Positions 38,130 to 47,531 of a stretch of 64,000 nucleotides of DNA are shown in pieces; within the stretch, counting starts at the first letter, position 1, and each line of letters opens with the position of its first letter. The translations under genes and the position numbers were made by a program. This DNA comes from Trebonia sp963773105 (GTDB lineage: Bacteria; Actinomycetota; Actinomycetes; Streptosporangiales; Streptosporangiaceae), in assembly GCA_963773105.1 (NCBI GenBank), contig CAVZAA010000005.1, forward strand, positions 744,001 to 808,000, given 5' to 3'. The notes under the pieces were generated by a model. The model had not been told where the DNA came from, did no database searches, and saw only the letters and a program-made list of their open reading frames with translations.

Positions 38130-38926
38130 CCGAGCTCGTCGATCACCGGGACGGGCACCTGGGCCGCCGCCCCGGTGAGCACCGCCTCCGAGTGCGCTCC
38201 GCAGCCGTGGTCGGCCGATACCACCCGGCCGTCGTCCGGGGCGAAGGCGTTGCCGCAGGCACCGAACAGGCGGCCGAGACCGCCGCTCAGCGCCACGAAG
38301 AACCCGCAGCTCACGCACTGCGCCGGAGCAGCCTCGGAGACCGGCGTATGCGGCCCGTGATCGCCCTCGTACCAACGCTCGGCGGTGTCGTCGCGGCCGA
38401 AGGCGGACAGCACCCTGGACCGCCCGGGCACCTCGATCTCGGCCGAGGTCCGCGGACCCGCATCCGCGTCGTCGGTGTCCGGCCGGGGGAGGAACCAGTC
38501 CGTCACCGCGTCGTCGCCGTCGAGGACGACGAAAGGCACCAGGCGCTCGTCGTCGGCGCTCGCGGGCAGCAGGTCGCCGATGCCGACGTCACCCGGGCGC
38601 AGCCGATCCTGCCAGGGGACCCAGGCCGGTGCGAGCAGCGAATCGGCCCCCGGCAGCAGGACGCTCTCGTCTACCGTCACGACCTTGGACCTCGGCGCGC
38701 GCGTCACCGTGACCGCCCACCGCCAGCCCGTGTAGCCGGGATCGGTGCAGCGGAAAAAGTGCGTAACAACACGATCGGCGGTGGCTTCGACGCCCAGGTA
38801 GTCGCCGATCGCGTCAGGACTCACCTGGGCATCGTCGACAAGCGACCGCCTGGCCAGGTCAAAGGCGTCCGCGCAGACCTGGTCAGGTTCTTTCGCACGG
38901 CTTCTGATAGTGCTCACGAGTGCCAA
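37985..38926 (-). CDS. DUF3027 protein
   Basis: A 313-residue actinobacterial protein of unknown function. Family features include the N-terminal helix DQVCADAFDLARRSLVDDA, YTGWRWAVTVTRA (about 65-77), the W-rich WVPWQDRLRPGD (about 102), and a Cys pair in AQCVSCGFFVALSGGLGRLF with a further CGNAFAPDDGRVV block (about 200-235). The C-terminus overlaps DUF2530 antisense and carries ESGTA repeats from the shared 15-bp repeat. Its conserved neighbours are the MFS and cold-shock genes. Confidence 0.9.
   Translation of the reverse strand: MALVSTIRSRAKEPDQVCADAFDLARRSLVDDAQVSPDAIGDYLGVEATADRVVTHFFRCTDPGYTGWRWAVTVTRAPRSKVVTVDESVLLPGADSLLAPAWVPWQDRLRPGDVGIGDLLPASADDERLVPFVVLDGDDAVTDWFLPRPDTDDADAGPRTSAEIEVPGRSRVLSAFGRDDTAERWYEGDHGPHTPVSEAAPAQCVSCGFFVALSGGLGRLFGACGNAFAPDDGRVVSADHGCGAHSEAVLTGAAAQVPVPVIDELGYDLVDLPGVSVEETVFEPLSRATYPESGTAESGTAESGPADSETSSS
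38019..38054. repeat. 15-bp tandem repeat coding on both strands
   Basis: GATTCGGCTGTGCCC occurs twice in tandem (38019-38033, 38034-38048) with a partial third copy. It encodes DSAVP on the plus strand (DUF2530) and GTAES on the minus strand (DUF3027), so each copy adds five residues to both tails. Confidence 0.8.
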
Positions 38927-39021
38927 TTCTCGCTCCAGGGGCGGCGCACCGCGAGGGCAGGCCCGCTAGGACATCCCCCATAGGGCTCGTCGCAGTGGCG
39001 CGGACCAAGAATACTGGGTAC

Positions 39022-40644
39022 ATGCGGATGTCCGATGCGCTTAACCGGGCTGGCGGTGCAGCCAAGTCGACCGGCCGCGCCATCAGGTCGGGCGGCCAGG
39101 CGAGTGGCCGGGCCTCCCGCCGCACCGTGGCCTTGGTGCACCGCGTCACCGGCGCGAAGGGCGCCGACCGGACTGGCCTCGGCACGCTGATCGAGATGAC
39201 CGCCGCCAGCGGCGCCGCCGACGCGTTCGTCACCGTCGCGCTGGCCGGGACGATCTTCTTCAGCACGTCCGTGGACCAAGCGCGCGGCAAAGTGGTGCTG
39301 TTCCTCATCATCACGATGGCGCCGTTCGCGGTGCTCGCCCCGTTCATCGGGCCGGCCCTTGACCGGATACAGCAGGGGCGCAGGTTCGTGCTGGCCGGCA
39401 CGATGCTGACCCGCGGCCTGCTCTGCTACGCGATGTCGGCCAACGTCGCCAACTCGGTGACGCTGCTGCCCGCCGCGTTCGGCATCCTCGTGCTGCAGAA
39501 GGCGGGCGGGGTGGTGAAGGCGTCGGTCACCCCTCGGCTGCTCCCGCCGGATCTCTCGCTGGTGACCGCCAACGCGCGCACGGGGCTGATCTCGATCATC
39601 ACGTCGACCGCCGCGGCCGGCCTCGCGGCCGGGATCCAGTACGCGACCGGCGCCGCCTGGACCCTCCGGGTCGGCACCCTGATCTACCTGGCCGCGATGG
39701 TCATCGCGCTGCGGCTCCCTGAGCAGATCGATCTGCCCGCCCACGAGCCGACCGCGGCCCCGGCCGCGGCGCCGCCCCGCGAGCAGACCACCCGTCCCGA
39801 CTTCCCCCGCCCGACCGAGCCGCCGCGCACGCTGCCGCTGCCGCCGGGCGAACTGCCAGCCGCCGCGGACGCGAGCAAGGGCCGCCGCGGGCGCTGGCGC
39901 ACCCTGGTCGACGTCGGTCCCGTCGTCGCGGAGGCGATGGCCGTCAACGCGGTGCTGCGCGCCTTCTCCGGCTACATCCTGTTCCTCCTGGCGTTCCTGC
40001 TGCGCAGCGTCGATCTGGGTACGGTGTTCCACCACCCCGTGTCGCACAACTTCGCGCTCGGCGCGCTCGCGCTCGGCCTCTCGGCCGGCAGCCTGACCTC
40101 GATGGTGCTCGGCTCCTTTTTCCGCAGCCGGGCACCGCAGCGGATCATGTTCACCGTGCTGATCATCGCGCCGGTGGTGACCGCGGTGTGCGCCTGGGGC
40201 TTCGGCCTGTGGGCGGCGGTCGTGGTCGAGTTCACCGCCATCTTCTGCGCCAGCCTGGCCAAACTGGGCCAGGACTCGATCGTCGGCCGCGAGATCGGCG
40301 ACGAGATCAGGTCCTCGACGTTCTCCGTCTCCGAGACGCTCAACCAGGTGGCCAACGTGGCCGGCGGGCTGGCCGGCGTGGTCGTCTCCATGCTGGACAA
40401 CGGGCAGGCCGGCCTGGCGATCGCCGCCGGGGGCCTCGTGGTCGCGCTCGTCCTGCTCGTCGTGCGGCGCAGGCAGCGGGTCAGGCTCGCCGGGCTCAGC
40501 TTCACGCCCCCGGCGCACCCGCCGCCCACGCAGTCCGCCGCGAACCGCTTAGGGTGCGATGTCCTTGGCCACGGCCGTCAGCAGGTCCGAGATCTGCTTG
40601 GCTTCCTTCGGGTCCGGGTGCTTGCCGCGCCGGTAGACGTCTGA
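39022..40644 (+). CDS. MFS transporter
   Basis: Major facilitator, about 540 residues, in two bundles separated by a Pro/Ala-rich cytoplasmic linker (about 235-290). A basic N-terminal region of about 50 residues precedes helix 1 (ASGAADAFVTVALAGTIFF). The loop after helix 2 has the family-like FIGPALDRIQQGRR. I chose ATG 39022 on similarity of MRMSDALNRAGG to orthologues as remembered; GTG 38995 is also possible. The end overlaps the cold-shock gene antisense by 96 bp. Substrate unknown. Confidence 0.85.
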   Translation: MRMSDALNRAGGAAKSTGRAIRSGGQASGRASRRTVALVHRVTGAKGADRTGLGTLIEMTAASGAADAFVTVALAGTIFFSTSVDQARGKVVLFLIITMAPFAVLAPFIGPALDRIQQGRRFVLAGTMLTRGLLCYAMSANVANSVTLLPAAFGILVLQKAGGVVKASVTPRLLPPDLSLVTANARTGLISIITSTAAAGLAAGIQYATGAAWTLRVGTLIYLAAMVIALRLPEQIDLPAHEPTAAPAAAPPREQTTRPDFPRPTEPPRTLPLPPGELPAAADASKGRRGRWRTLVDVGPVVAEAMAVNAVLRAFSGYILFLLAFLLRSVDLGTVFHHPVSHNFALGALALGLSAGSLTSMVLGSFFRSRAPQRIMFTVLIIAPVVTAVCAWGFGLWAAVVVEFTAIFCASLAKLGQDSIVGREIGDEIRSSTFSVSETLNQVANVAGGLAGVVVSMLDNGQAGLAIAAGGLVVALVLLVVRRRQRVRLAGLSFTPPAHPPPTQSAANRLGCDVLGHGRQQVRDLLGFLRVRVLAAPVDV

Positions 40645-40944
40645 GATCCCGTCAAGTAGCTTCATCAGGTCCTCGATGATGGGGATCATCTCGTCCGGCT
40701 TCTTGTGCGGGTGCTTGGCGACGGCGGCGACGGCCGGCGGCGCCTCAAGGAGCCGCACCTGGAGCGCCTGGGCGCCCTTGCGGCCCTCCGCGATGCCGAA
40801 CTCGACCCGCTGGCCCTTCGCCATGGTCTCCGTCCCTGCGGGCAGCGCGGAGGAATGCACGAATACCTCGGCACCCCCGTCATCGCGGGAGAGGAAGCCG
40901 AAACCCTTCTCGGCGTCATACCACTTGACCTTGCCGGTAGGCAC
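40549..40944 (-). CDS. Cold-shock domain protein, long form
   Basis: A 131-residue protein. The CSD occupies residues 1-65: GKVKWYDAEKGFGFLSRD (RNP1) and AEVFVHSSAL (RNP2). A C-terminal helical extension (about 75-131) contains KKPDEMIPIIEDLMKLLDGI, found in the long actinobacterial CSPs. The start is a GTG giving VPTGKVKW, preceded by GAGG. It is an RNA chaperone; the extension probably mediates dimerisation or partner binding. It is convergent with the MFS gene. Confidence 0.92.
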   Translation of the reverse strand: MPTGKVKWYDAEKGFGFLSRDDGGAEVFVHSSALPAGTETMAKGQRVEFGIAEGRKGAQALQVRLLEAPPAVAAVAKHPHKKPDEMIPIIEDLMKLLDGISDVYRRGKHPDPKEAKQISDLLTAVAKDIAP

Positions 40945-41308
40945 GAGCAAGACCTCACGTCATTAGAAACTGACAGCCCGGCGGCGCGATGGCCGATGGG
41001 ATGTGTTGGGCGCTTCTAAGGCTAGCGGTACCACGGGGGTAATGGCATCACCGTTATTGCGCTCTGGGTGAGCGGAAGGCCCCGGCCGGGGGACGCGCCC
41101 GCTGGCTGCCGCGCTGGCGGCAGCCAGGGGCACGTCGGTCACGGCCTCACACGTTCGGATGGTGCTGGGACGGGATCGCGTGCAAGGCCGTGAGTCCATC
41201 GGCCGATCCTCGGGAAACCCCCCGGTTTGTAGATCGCACTGGGGCTATACCCAGCGCATATGCACGAAAACATCGAGTCACATCCGCCCCTGTCGGCCCA
41301 GGGGGATG
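40945..41308. other. Non-coding gap upstream of the cold-shock gene
   Basis: No convincing gene. It should contain the cold-shock promoter and leader (minus strand), but I see no clear -35/-10. The region is unremarkable until the tandem repeats begin at 41309. Confidence 0.5.
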
Positions 41309-41384
41309 GGGGGCGCCAGGGGTGATCGGGGGCGCCGGGGGTGATCGGGGGCGCCGGGGGTGATCGGGGGCGCCGGGGGTGATC
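41309..41384. repeat. Four 19-bp G-rich tandem repeats
   Basis: Unit GGGGGCGCCGGGGGTGATC at 41309, 41328, 41347 and 41366; the first copy has one A for G. Each copy contains GGCGCC and GATC. It lies downstream of groEL, in non-coding DNA. The G-runs could form quadruplexes on the plus strand. Confidence 0.85.
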
Positions 41385-41395
41385 GGGGGCGGGAG

Positions 41396-41466
41396 CCCCC
41401 GATGCCAGGGGGCTGCCCCCGATGCAAGGGGGCTGCCCCCGATGCCAGCGGGCTGCCCCCATGCAA
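41396..41466. repeat. Three and a half 20-bp tandem repeats able to form hairpins
   Basis: Unit CCCCCGATGCMAGGGGGCTG at 41396, 41416, 41436 and a partial copy at 41456. CCCCC and GGGGGC within each unit pair with each other, so every repeat can fold into a small stem. It adjoins the 19-bp array by an 11-bp transition, and the two units share the GGGGGC core. Confidence 0.85.
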
Positions 41467-41490
41467 GCTAGGCGCTTCCGGGGAAAACGA

Positions 41491-41516
41491 AACGGCCCAG
41501 GTTGCCCCGGGCCGTT
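41491..41516 (-). terminator. groEL terminator
   Basis: AACGGCCC (41491-41498) pairs with GGGCCGTT (41509-41516). On the minus strand the stem is followed by TTTCGTTTT, a good Rho-independent terminator 28 bp after the groEL stop. Confidence 0.85.
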
Positions 41517-41543
41517 CGCGGTGTTGCGGTGTAGCAGGCGGAC

Positions 41544-43169
<1,626 letters not shown>

Positions 43170-43287
43170 TGGTACCAGTCCTCCGTGGCTACGTTAGGAC
43201 CGGCCGACGCCCGCGACGGACGGCACGCTAGGCGACAGTCCCTTCCTGCCACCGGGCAGTGCCTCATCGCCCGATCCTGCCGTTTTG

Positions 43288-43314
43288 CTGTCACTCTCAT
43301 AGGGAGAGTGCTAA
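43288..43314 (-). promoter_or_regulatory. CIRCE element (proximal, one half degenerate)
   Basis: Right half GAGTGCTAA is perfect (43306-43314), followed inward by the standard 9-bp spacer; the left half is CTGTCACTC instead of TTAGCACTC. HrcA-binding operator of groEL. Confidence 0.8.
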
Positions 43315-43322
43315 CGCCATGT

Positions 43323-43349
43323 TTAGCACTCTCGGGTGGAGAGTGCAAA
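43323..43349 (-). promoter_or_regulatory. CIRCE element (distal)
   Basis: Left half TTAGCACTC is perfect, 9-bp spacer, right half GAGTGCAAA has one mismatch to GAGTGCTAA. Together with the element 9 bp away it forms a double HrcA operator in front of groEL. Confidence 0.9.
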
Positions 43350-43362
43350 CGGCGGGCGCCCG

Positions 43363-44811
43363 TCAGAGGACGTCTAGCTGCTCAGCGAGCCATTGCTGAG
43401 GGGCGCGCGCCTGCGCGGCGGCGGCGATCGCGGCCGAGCGCCTGCGCCGCTCGGAAGTCGGCATCGAGAGCCCCCGGTGCAGCGCGTCCGCGGTCGCGGT
43501 GACGTCGTAGGGATTGACGAGCAGCGCGTCGTCGCCGATGAGGGAGGCCGCGCCCGCCTCCCGCGAAAGCACCAGGGCGCAGCCGCGCTCGCTGAGGATC
43601 GGCCCCTCCTCCGCCACCAGGTTCATGCCATCCCTGATCGGGTTGACCAGCAGCACGTCGGCCAGCCTGCTGGCGGCCAGCGACCTCGGGTAGTCGTCCT
43701 TGACCTCGAGGATGAGCGGCTGCCAGTCGGGGGTGCCGAACTCCTGGTTGATCTGCGCCGCGAGCTCGTGCACCCGCTCGGTGTAGGCGCGGTACCCCGC
43801 CAGGCCCGAGCGGGAGGGATAGGCGAACGCCAGGTGGGTCACGTTGCCGCGCCATTCCGGCCAGAGTTCGAGCAGCTCGCGGTAGGCGGCGAGCCCGCGC
43901 ACGATGTTCTTCGAAAGCTCCGTCCTGTCCACCCGCACGATCAGCTGCCGCCCCTCGGCCAGGCCGACGAGGGTGGCGACGGCGGAGCTGACGTCGTCGG
44001 CGGCCGCCCGCTCGCGCAGCGCCGTCGCGTCCACGCCGAGCGGGTGCACCGCGACGTCGGTGACCCGGCCCCGGTAGGAAACCCGGCCGCCGCCGCCCGA
44101 GCCGCGCATCACCCGCGCGCCCAGCACCGCCTCGCAGCAGTCGAGGAACGCCGAGGCCCAGCGCTCGGCGAGGAACCCGGCGTGGTCGGCGCCGAGCATG
44201 CCGTCGAGGATCGCCCCGGCCACGTCGTCCGGCAGGATCCGGTAGTACTCGGGCGGCGCCCACGGCGTGTGCTCGAAGTGCGCGATCCTGGCCTCGGGAT
44301 GTCGGTCCCGCAGCATCCTCGGCGTCAGGGCCAGGTGGTAGTCCTGGATGAGCACCCGCGTGCCCGCCACACACGCCTCCGCCAGGGCGGACGCGAACGC
44401 CTCGTTGTACGCGCGGTACGCGTCCCAGTCGCGGCGGAACTGGGCGTCGAACACCGGCTGGTTGGGCGTGTCGAACAGCAGATGGTGGACGAACCAGAGG
44501 ATCGAGTTGGCGATGCCGTTGTAGGCGGCGTCGAACACCGCGGGCGGGATCTCGAGCATCCTGACCGCGGGCTCGCCCGGCGCGTCGGCCCGCGCGCCGA
44601 GCCGGGCGGCTTCCCTGTCGGCGTCGGAGAGGGCCGTGCAGAGCCAGAGCACTCCCCCGTCGGCGGCCGCCGCCGCCAGACCCGACGTCAGCCCGGAGAC
44701 CATGCCGCCGCCGCCGCGTCTGGCAGTGAGCGACCCGTCGTCACGGCGCCGGTACGAGACCGGCCCCCGGTTAGAGGCGACAAGCAGAAGCCGACTCGGG
44801 TCGTTTGTCAT
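43363..44811 (-). CDS. GT20 family glycosyltransferase, OtsA paralogue of uncertain product
   Basis: A 482-residue GT-B enzyme similar to trehalose-6-phosphate synthase but clearly different from the true OtsA at 55.3 kb. Comparable motifs are QDYHL (OtsA: HDYQL), EHTPWAPPEYYRILP (HVPWPSPDIF), VDRTELSKNIVRGL (VDRLDYTKGIVERL) and RDGMNLVAEE. The donor-binding Arg, Lys and Asp are kept, but the acceptor-side residues around DYTKG are changed. VldE-like pseudoglycosyltransferases and glucosylglycerol-phosphate synthases diverge in the same places, so the acceptor is probably not glucose-6-phosphate. It is immediately upstream of groEL's CIRCE elements on the same strand. Confidence 0.8.
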   Translation of the reverse strand: MTNDPSRLLLVASNRGPVSYRRRDDGSLTARRGGGGMVSGLTSGLAAAAADGGVLWLCTALSDADREAARLGARADAPGEPAVRMLEIPPAVFDAAYNGIANSILWFVHHLLFDTPNQPVFDAQFRRDWDAYRAYNEAFASALAEACVAGTRVLIQDYHLALTPRMLRDRHPEARIAHFEHTPWAPPEYYRILPDDVAGAILDGMLGADHAGFLAERWASAFLDCCEAVLGARVMRGSGGGGRVSYRGRVTDVAVHPLGVDATALRERAAADDVSSAVATLVGLAEGRQLIVRVDRTELSKNIVRGLAAYRELLELWPEWRGNVTHLAFAYPSRSGLAGYRAYTERVHELAAQINQEFGTPDWQPLILEVKDDYPRSLAASRLADVLLVNPIRDGMNLVAEEGPILSERGCALVLSREAGAASLIGDDALLVNPYDVTATADALHRGLSMPTSERRRRSAAIAAAAQARAPQQWLAEQLDVL

Positions 44812-44941
44812 ATGGAACCAGGGTAAATGAATCGCTCGATAACCGGGTTGCTGGGGTCCGCCTGCGATCGGTTACAGTGTTCCTGAGCGCTAGTTACCCC
44901 CCGGTTCCACCGGTGAGCGCGGAACTACGAAAACTGAATAC

Positions 44942-45079
44942 CTCATCCAGAGGGGTGGAGGGATCGGCCCTGTGAAGCCCCGGCAACCATCGCGGTTAAA
45001 CGCGCCTCAGTAAGGCGAGGCGGCGCGCGACTGGTGCCAAGTCCGGCCTGCGGTCAAGGCGACCGTTGGGAAAGATGGG
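44942..45079 (+). promoter_or_regulatory. SAM-I (S-box) riboswitch in the thrC leader
   Basis: The SAM-I core is readable: P1 5' strand CTCATC (44942), AGAGGGGTGGAGGGA, GAAGCCCCGGCAACC, GGTGCCAAGTCC, then a P4 hairpin GCGGTC/GACCGT and the 3' strand GGGAAAGATGGG closing P1 (45079). P3 is GC-rich. The ribosome site GGGAGAGAGG of thrC begins at the end of P1, so SAM binding would plausibly reduce translation. A possible promoter is TTGCTG (44849) and TACAGT (44874), with a long 19-bp spacer. Confidence 0.9.
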
Positions 45080-45095
45080 AGAGAGGCCTCGCCCC

Positions 45096-46367
45096 ATGAA
45101 CGCTCTGACTGACGCGCCCGCCACCCCCCACCTCGGTCACGCCACCGGCCTGACTTGCCGCGAATGCGGCAATACGACACCGCTCGGCCCGTTCTACGCG
45201 TGCGAGATGTGTTTCGGGCCGCTGGAGGTCTGCTACGACTTCCCGCGGCTGACAAGGGCCGACATCGAGGCCGGCCCGCACAACATCTGGCGGTACGCGC
45301 CGCTGCTGCCGGTCCCGGCCGACATCGCCAGCCGGCCGACCACCCAGCCCGGCTACACCAAGCTGATCCGCGCCGACGGTCTGGCCGCCGAGCTCGGCAT
45401 GCGGCGGCTGTGGATCAAGGACGACAGCGGCAACCCCACCCACTCGTTCAAGGACCGGGTGGTCGCGGTCGCCCTCGCCGCCGCGACCGAGATGGGCTTC
45501 AAGGTGCTCGCCTGCCCGTCGACGGGCAACCTGGCCAACGCGGTGGCCGCCGCCGCCGCGCGGGCCGGCATCCGCTCCGTGGTCATGGTCCCGGCCAACC
45601 TCGAAGAGCAGAAGATCGTCACCACCGCGGTGTACGGCGGCACCTTCGTCACCGTGGACGGCACCTACGACGACGTGAACCGGCTCGCCTCCGAACTGGC
45701 GGGCGAGCACGAGGACTGGGCGTTCGTGAACGTGAACGTCCGCCCGTACTACGCCGAGGGCTCGAAGACGCTCGGCTACGAGATCGCCGAGCAGCTCGGC
45801 TGGCGGCTGCCCGACCAGATCGTCGTCCCCGTCGCCTCCGGCGCGCAGCTGGTCAAGATCGACAAGGGGTTCAGCGAGCTGTGCTCGCTCGGCCTGGTCG
45901 AGCAGAAGCCGTGGAAGGTGTTCGGCGCGCAGGCGACCGGCTGCTCGCCCGTATCCGAGGCGTTCGCGCAGGGGTGGGACGTGGTCCGGCCGGTGAAGCC
46001 GGACACGATCGCCAAGTCGCTCGCGATCGGGAACCCGGCCGACGGCCCCTATGTGCTCGACGTCGTCCGCAGGACCGGCGGCGCCGTCGCCGACGTGTCC
46101 GACGCCGAGGTGGTGGACTCGATGCGGCTGCTCGCCCGCGCCCAGGGCGTGTTCGGCGAGACCGCGGGCGGCGTCACCGTCGGCGTGCTGCGGAAGCTGC
46201 TCGCCGCCGGGCAACTCGACCCGGACGCGGAGACGGTGATCATCAACTCCGGCGACGGCCTCAAGACGCTCGGCGCGGTAGCGCCGAGCGTCACCGTGCC
46301 CGCCGCGATCAAGCCGACGATCGAGGCATTCCAGGCGGCCGGCTTCGAAACCCAGGGCATCGGCTGA
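45096..46367 (+). CDS. thrC: Threonine synthase
   Basis: A 423-residue PLP enzyme that converts O-phosphohomoserine to threonine. The PLP Lys is in NPTHSFKDRVVAV (about 115), the phosphate-binding loop is ACPSTGNLANAVAAAA, and the C-terminal INSGDGLKTLG is conserved. The N-terminus has a Cys-rich zinc-ribbon-like segment TCRECGNTTPLGPFYACEMC, usual in this subfamily. The start ATG follows GGGAGAGAGG. A SAM-I riboswitch precedes it, linking threonine synthesis to methionine/SAM supply. Confidence 0.95.
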   Translation: MNALTDAPATPHLGHATGLTCRECGNTTPLGPFYACEMCFGPLEVCYDFPRLTRADIEAGPHNIWRYAPLLPVPADIASRPTTQPGYTKLIRADGLAAELGMRRLWIKDDSGNPTHSFKDRVVAVALAAATEMGFKVLACPSTGNLANAVAAAAARAGIRSVVMVPANLEEQKIVTTAVYGGTFVTVDGTYDDVNRLASELAGEHEDWAFVNVNVRPYYAEGSKTLGYEIAEQLGWRLPDQIVVPVASGAQLVKIDKGFSELCSLGLVEQKPWKVFGAQATGCSPVSEAFAQGWDVVRPVKPDTIAKSLAIGNPADGPYVLDVVRRTGGAVADVSDAEVVDSMRLLARAQGVFGETAGGVTVGVLRKLLAAGQLDPDAETVIINSGDGLKTLGAVAPSVTVPAAIKPTIEAFQAAGFETQGIG

Positions 46368-46708
46368 CCGAAGCGACCCAAGCCGACCGAAGCCCGGGAG
46401 GCCGCGTCTTTTTGCGGCACTTCCGGCCGGGGGTATGAGGGCGGGAGCCTTCGATTTAATAGGAGGCCAGTCCCCCGCAGACGGCACAGCGTAATCAGGG
46501 GTGCGCGCGTTGGCACGATTGGCGTCATAAGCGCCGCGCAAGCGGTAAGGTCGTTTGCGTTCGCTGCCGCCAAGGCAGGCGCACGCTCGTGAGCGCGCGC
46601 TATGCCCCGCGCAGCCGGGCCCCCGGCCCGGCGGGTGGCGATCGAACGAGTTCCGCGGTTGAAAGGGCGGGGCTCGAAGCCCGAGCAGCAGTTAGGGAGT
46701 TGTTTGGA
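46368..46708. other. Long leader of the small cold-shock gene
   Basis: No gene found. An imperfect GC hairpin with a T5 loop at 46400-46418 may end thrC. The rest is probably promoter and long 5' leader of cspA-type mRNA, as is common for cold-shock genes. I could not identify a cold box. Confidence 0.5.
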
Positions 46709-46912
46709 ATGGCTCAGGGCACCGTCAAGTGGTTCAACCCGGACAAGGGCTACGGCTTCATCGCCGTCGACGGTGGTAAGGACGTTTTCGTCCACTTCTC
46801 CGCGATCCAGTCGGATGGTTACCGCACCCTCGAAGAGGGCCAGCGGGTCGAGTTCGAGATCACGCAGAGCGACCGGGGACAGCAGGCCGAAAAGGTCATC
46901 GTCGTCTCCTAA
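46709..46912 (+). CDS. Cold-shock protein, CspA family
   Basis: A 67-residue single-domain CSP. RNP1 is KGYGFIAV and RNP2 is VFVHFSAI; it starts MAQGTVKWFNPDKGYGF. A longer open frame upstream is not family-like. GGGAG lies 9 nt upstream of the ATG. It is a single-stranded RNA/DNA chaperone. A strong terminator follows. Confidence 0.95.
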   Translation: MAQGTVKWFNPDKGYGFIAVDGGKDVFVHFSAIQSDGYRTLEEGQRVEFEITQSDRGQQAEKVIVVS

Positions 46913-46967
46913 TCTGTAAGGTAACGCCACGCGAAGTCTGGTCTCGACCGGGTTACTGCAGGTGTGA

Positions 46968-47004
46968 TCGGCCCGGCCCCCGCGCACGCGGCGGGCCGGG
47001 CCGA
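46968..47004. terminator. Bidirectional terminator
   Basis: Perfect 12-bp inverted repeat TCGGCCCGGCCC / GGGCCGGGCCGA with a 13-nt loop, between the convergent cold-shock and DUF3263 genes. It serves both. Confidence 0.8.
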
Positions 47005-47028
47005 CTTGCATTCCGCGCCGCGCCTCCG

Positions 47029-47274
47029 TCAGCCGCCGGGCTTCGGCGACCTGATCCGCCGGCGCCTCGCGCGCTGCGAGCGCAGCCGCTTCACCAGCGT
47101 GGGGTCGAACCTGAGTGCCTCGGGCGTGTCGATCAGCTCGTTAAGGAGCTGGTAGTACCTGGTCGCGGTGATGCCGAGAACCTCGGCGATGGCCTGCTCC
47201 TTGGCGCCGGCGGTGCGCCAGGTGCCCCGCTCGAAGGCGAGCACGCGCATGTCACGCTCGGACAACGCAGGCAT
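47029..47274 (-). CDS. DUF3263 protein (small HTH)
   Basis: An 81-residue helical protein with the DUF3263 signature LSERDMRVLAFERGTWRTAG, ATRYYQLLNELID and DPTLVKRLRSQRARRRR. The middle reads as a helix-turn-helix (EQAIAEVLGITATRYYQLLN), so DNA binding is likely. I chose the ATG preceded by GGGAG. The family is almost confined to actinobacteria and has no assigned role. Confidence 0.9.
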   Translation of the reverse strand: MPALSERDMRVLAFERGTWRTAGAKEQAIAEVLGITATRYYQLLNELIDTPEALRFDPTLVKRLRSQRARRRRIRSPKPGG

Positions 47275-47531
47275 CCACCGCTCCCTTCGACTCGCGTCTA
47301 TTCGCGTATACCGCATTATCGGCATAACACGCCAATCTCGCCAGGCGACGCCATGGTCGGCCTGCGGCAGGCCTCGGCGTACGCCCCGTGAGCGGTGGGT
47401 GACGTTTATCGTCACTAAATAGTTAGCCGGCCTTGCGTTCCGTTGCAGCCAAACGCGTGACACCATAAGGGACGGTTTTCACATACCTCCCCTTCGCCCG
47501 ATTCGGCGGGCCTGACCTGGAGGGATGGCGG

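Noticed and set aside
41309..41466. Possible CRISPR array
   Set aside because: The repeats are directly adjacent with no unique spacers, and no cas gene is present.
45054..46541. 495-residue open frame on the minus strand
   Set aside because: Antisense of thrC and its riboswitch; composition is that of a shadow frame.
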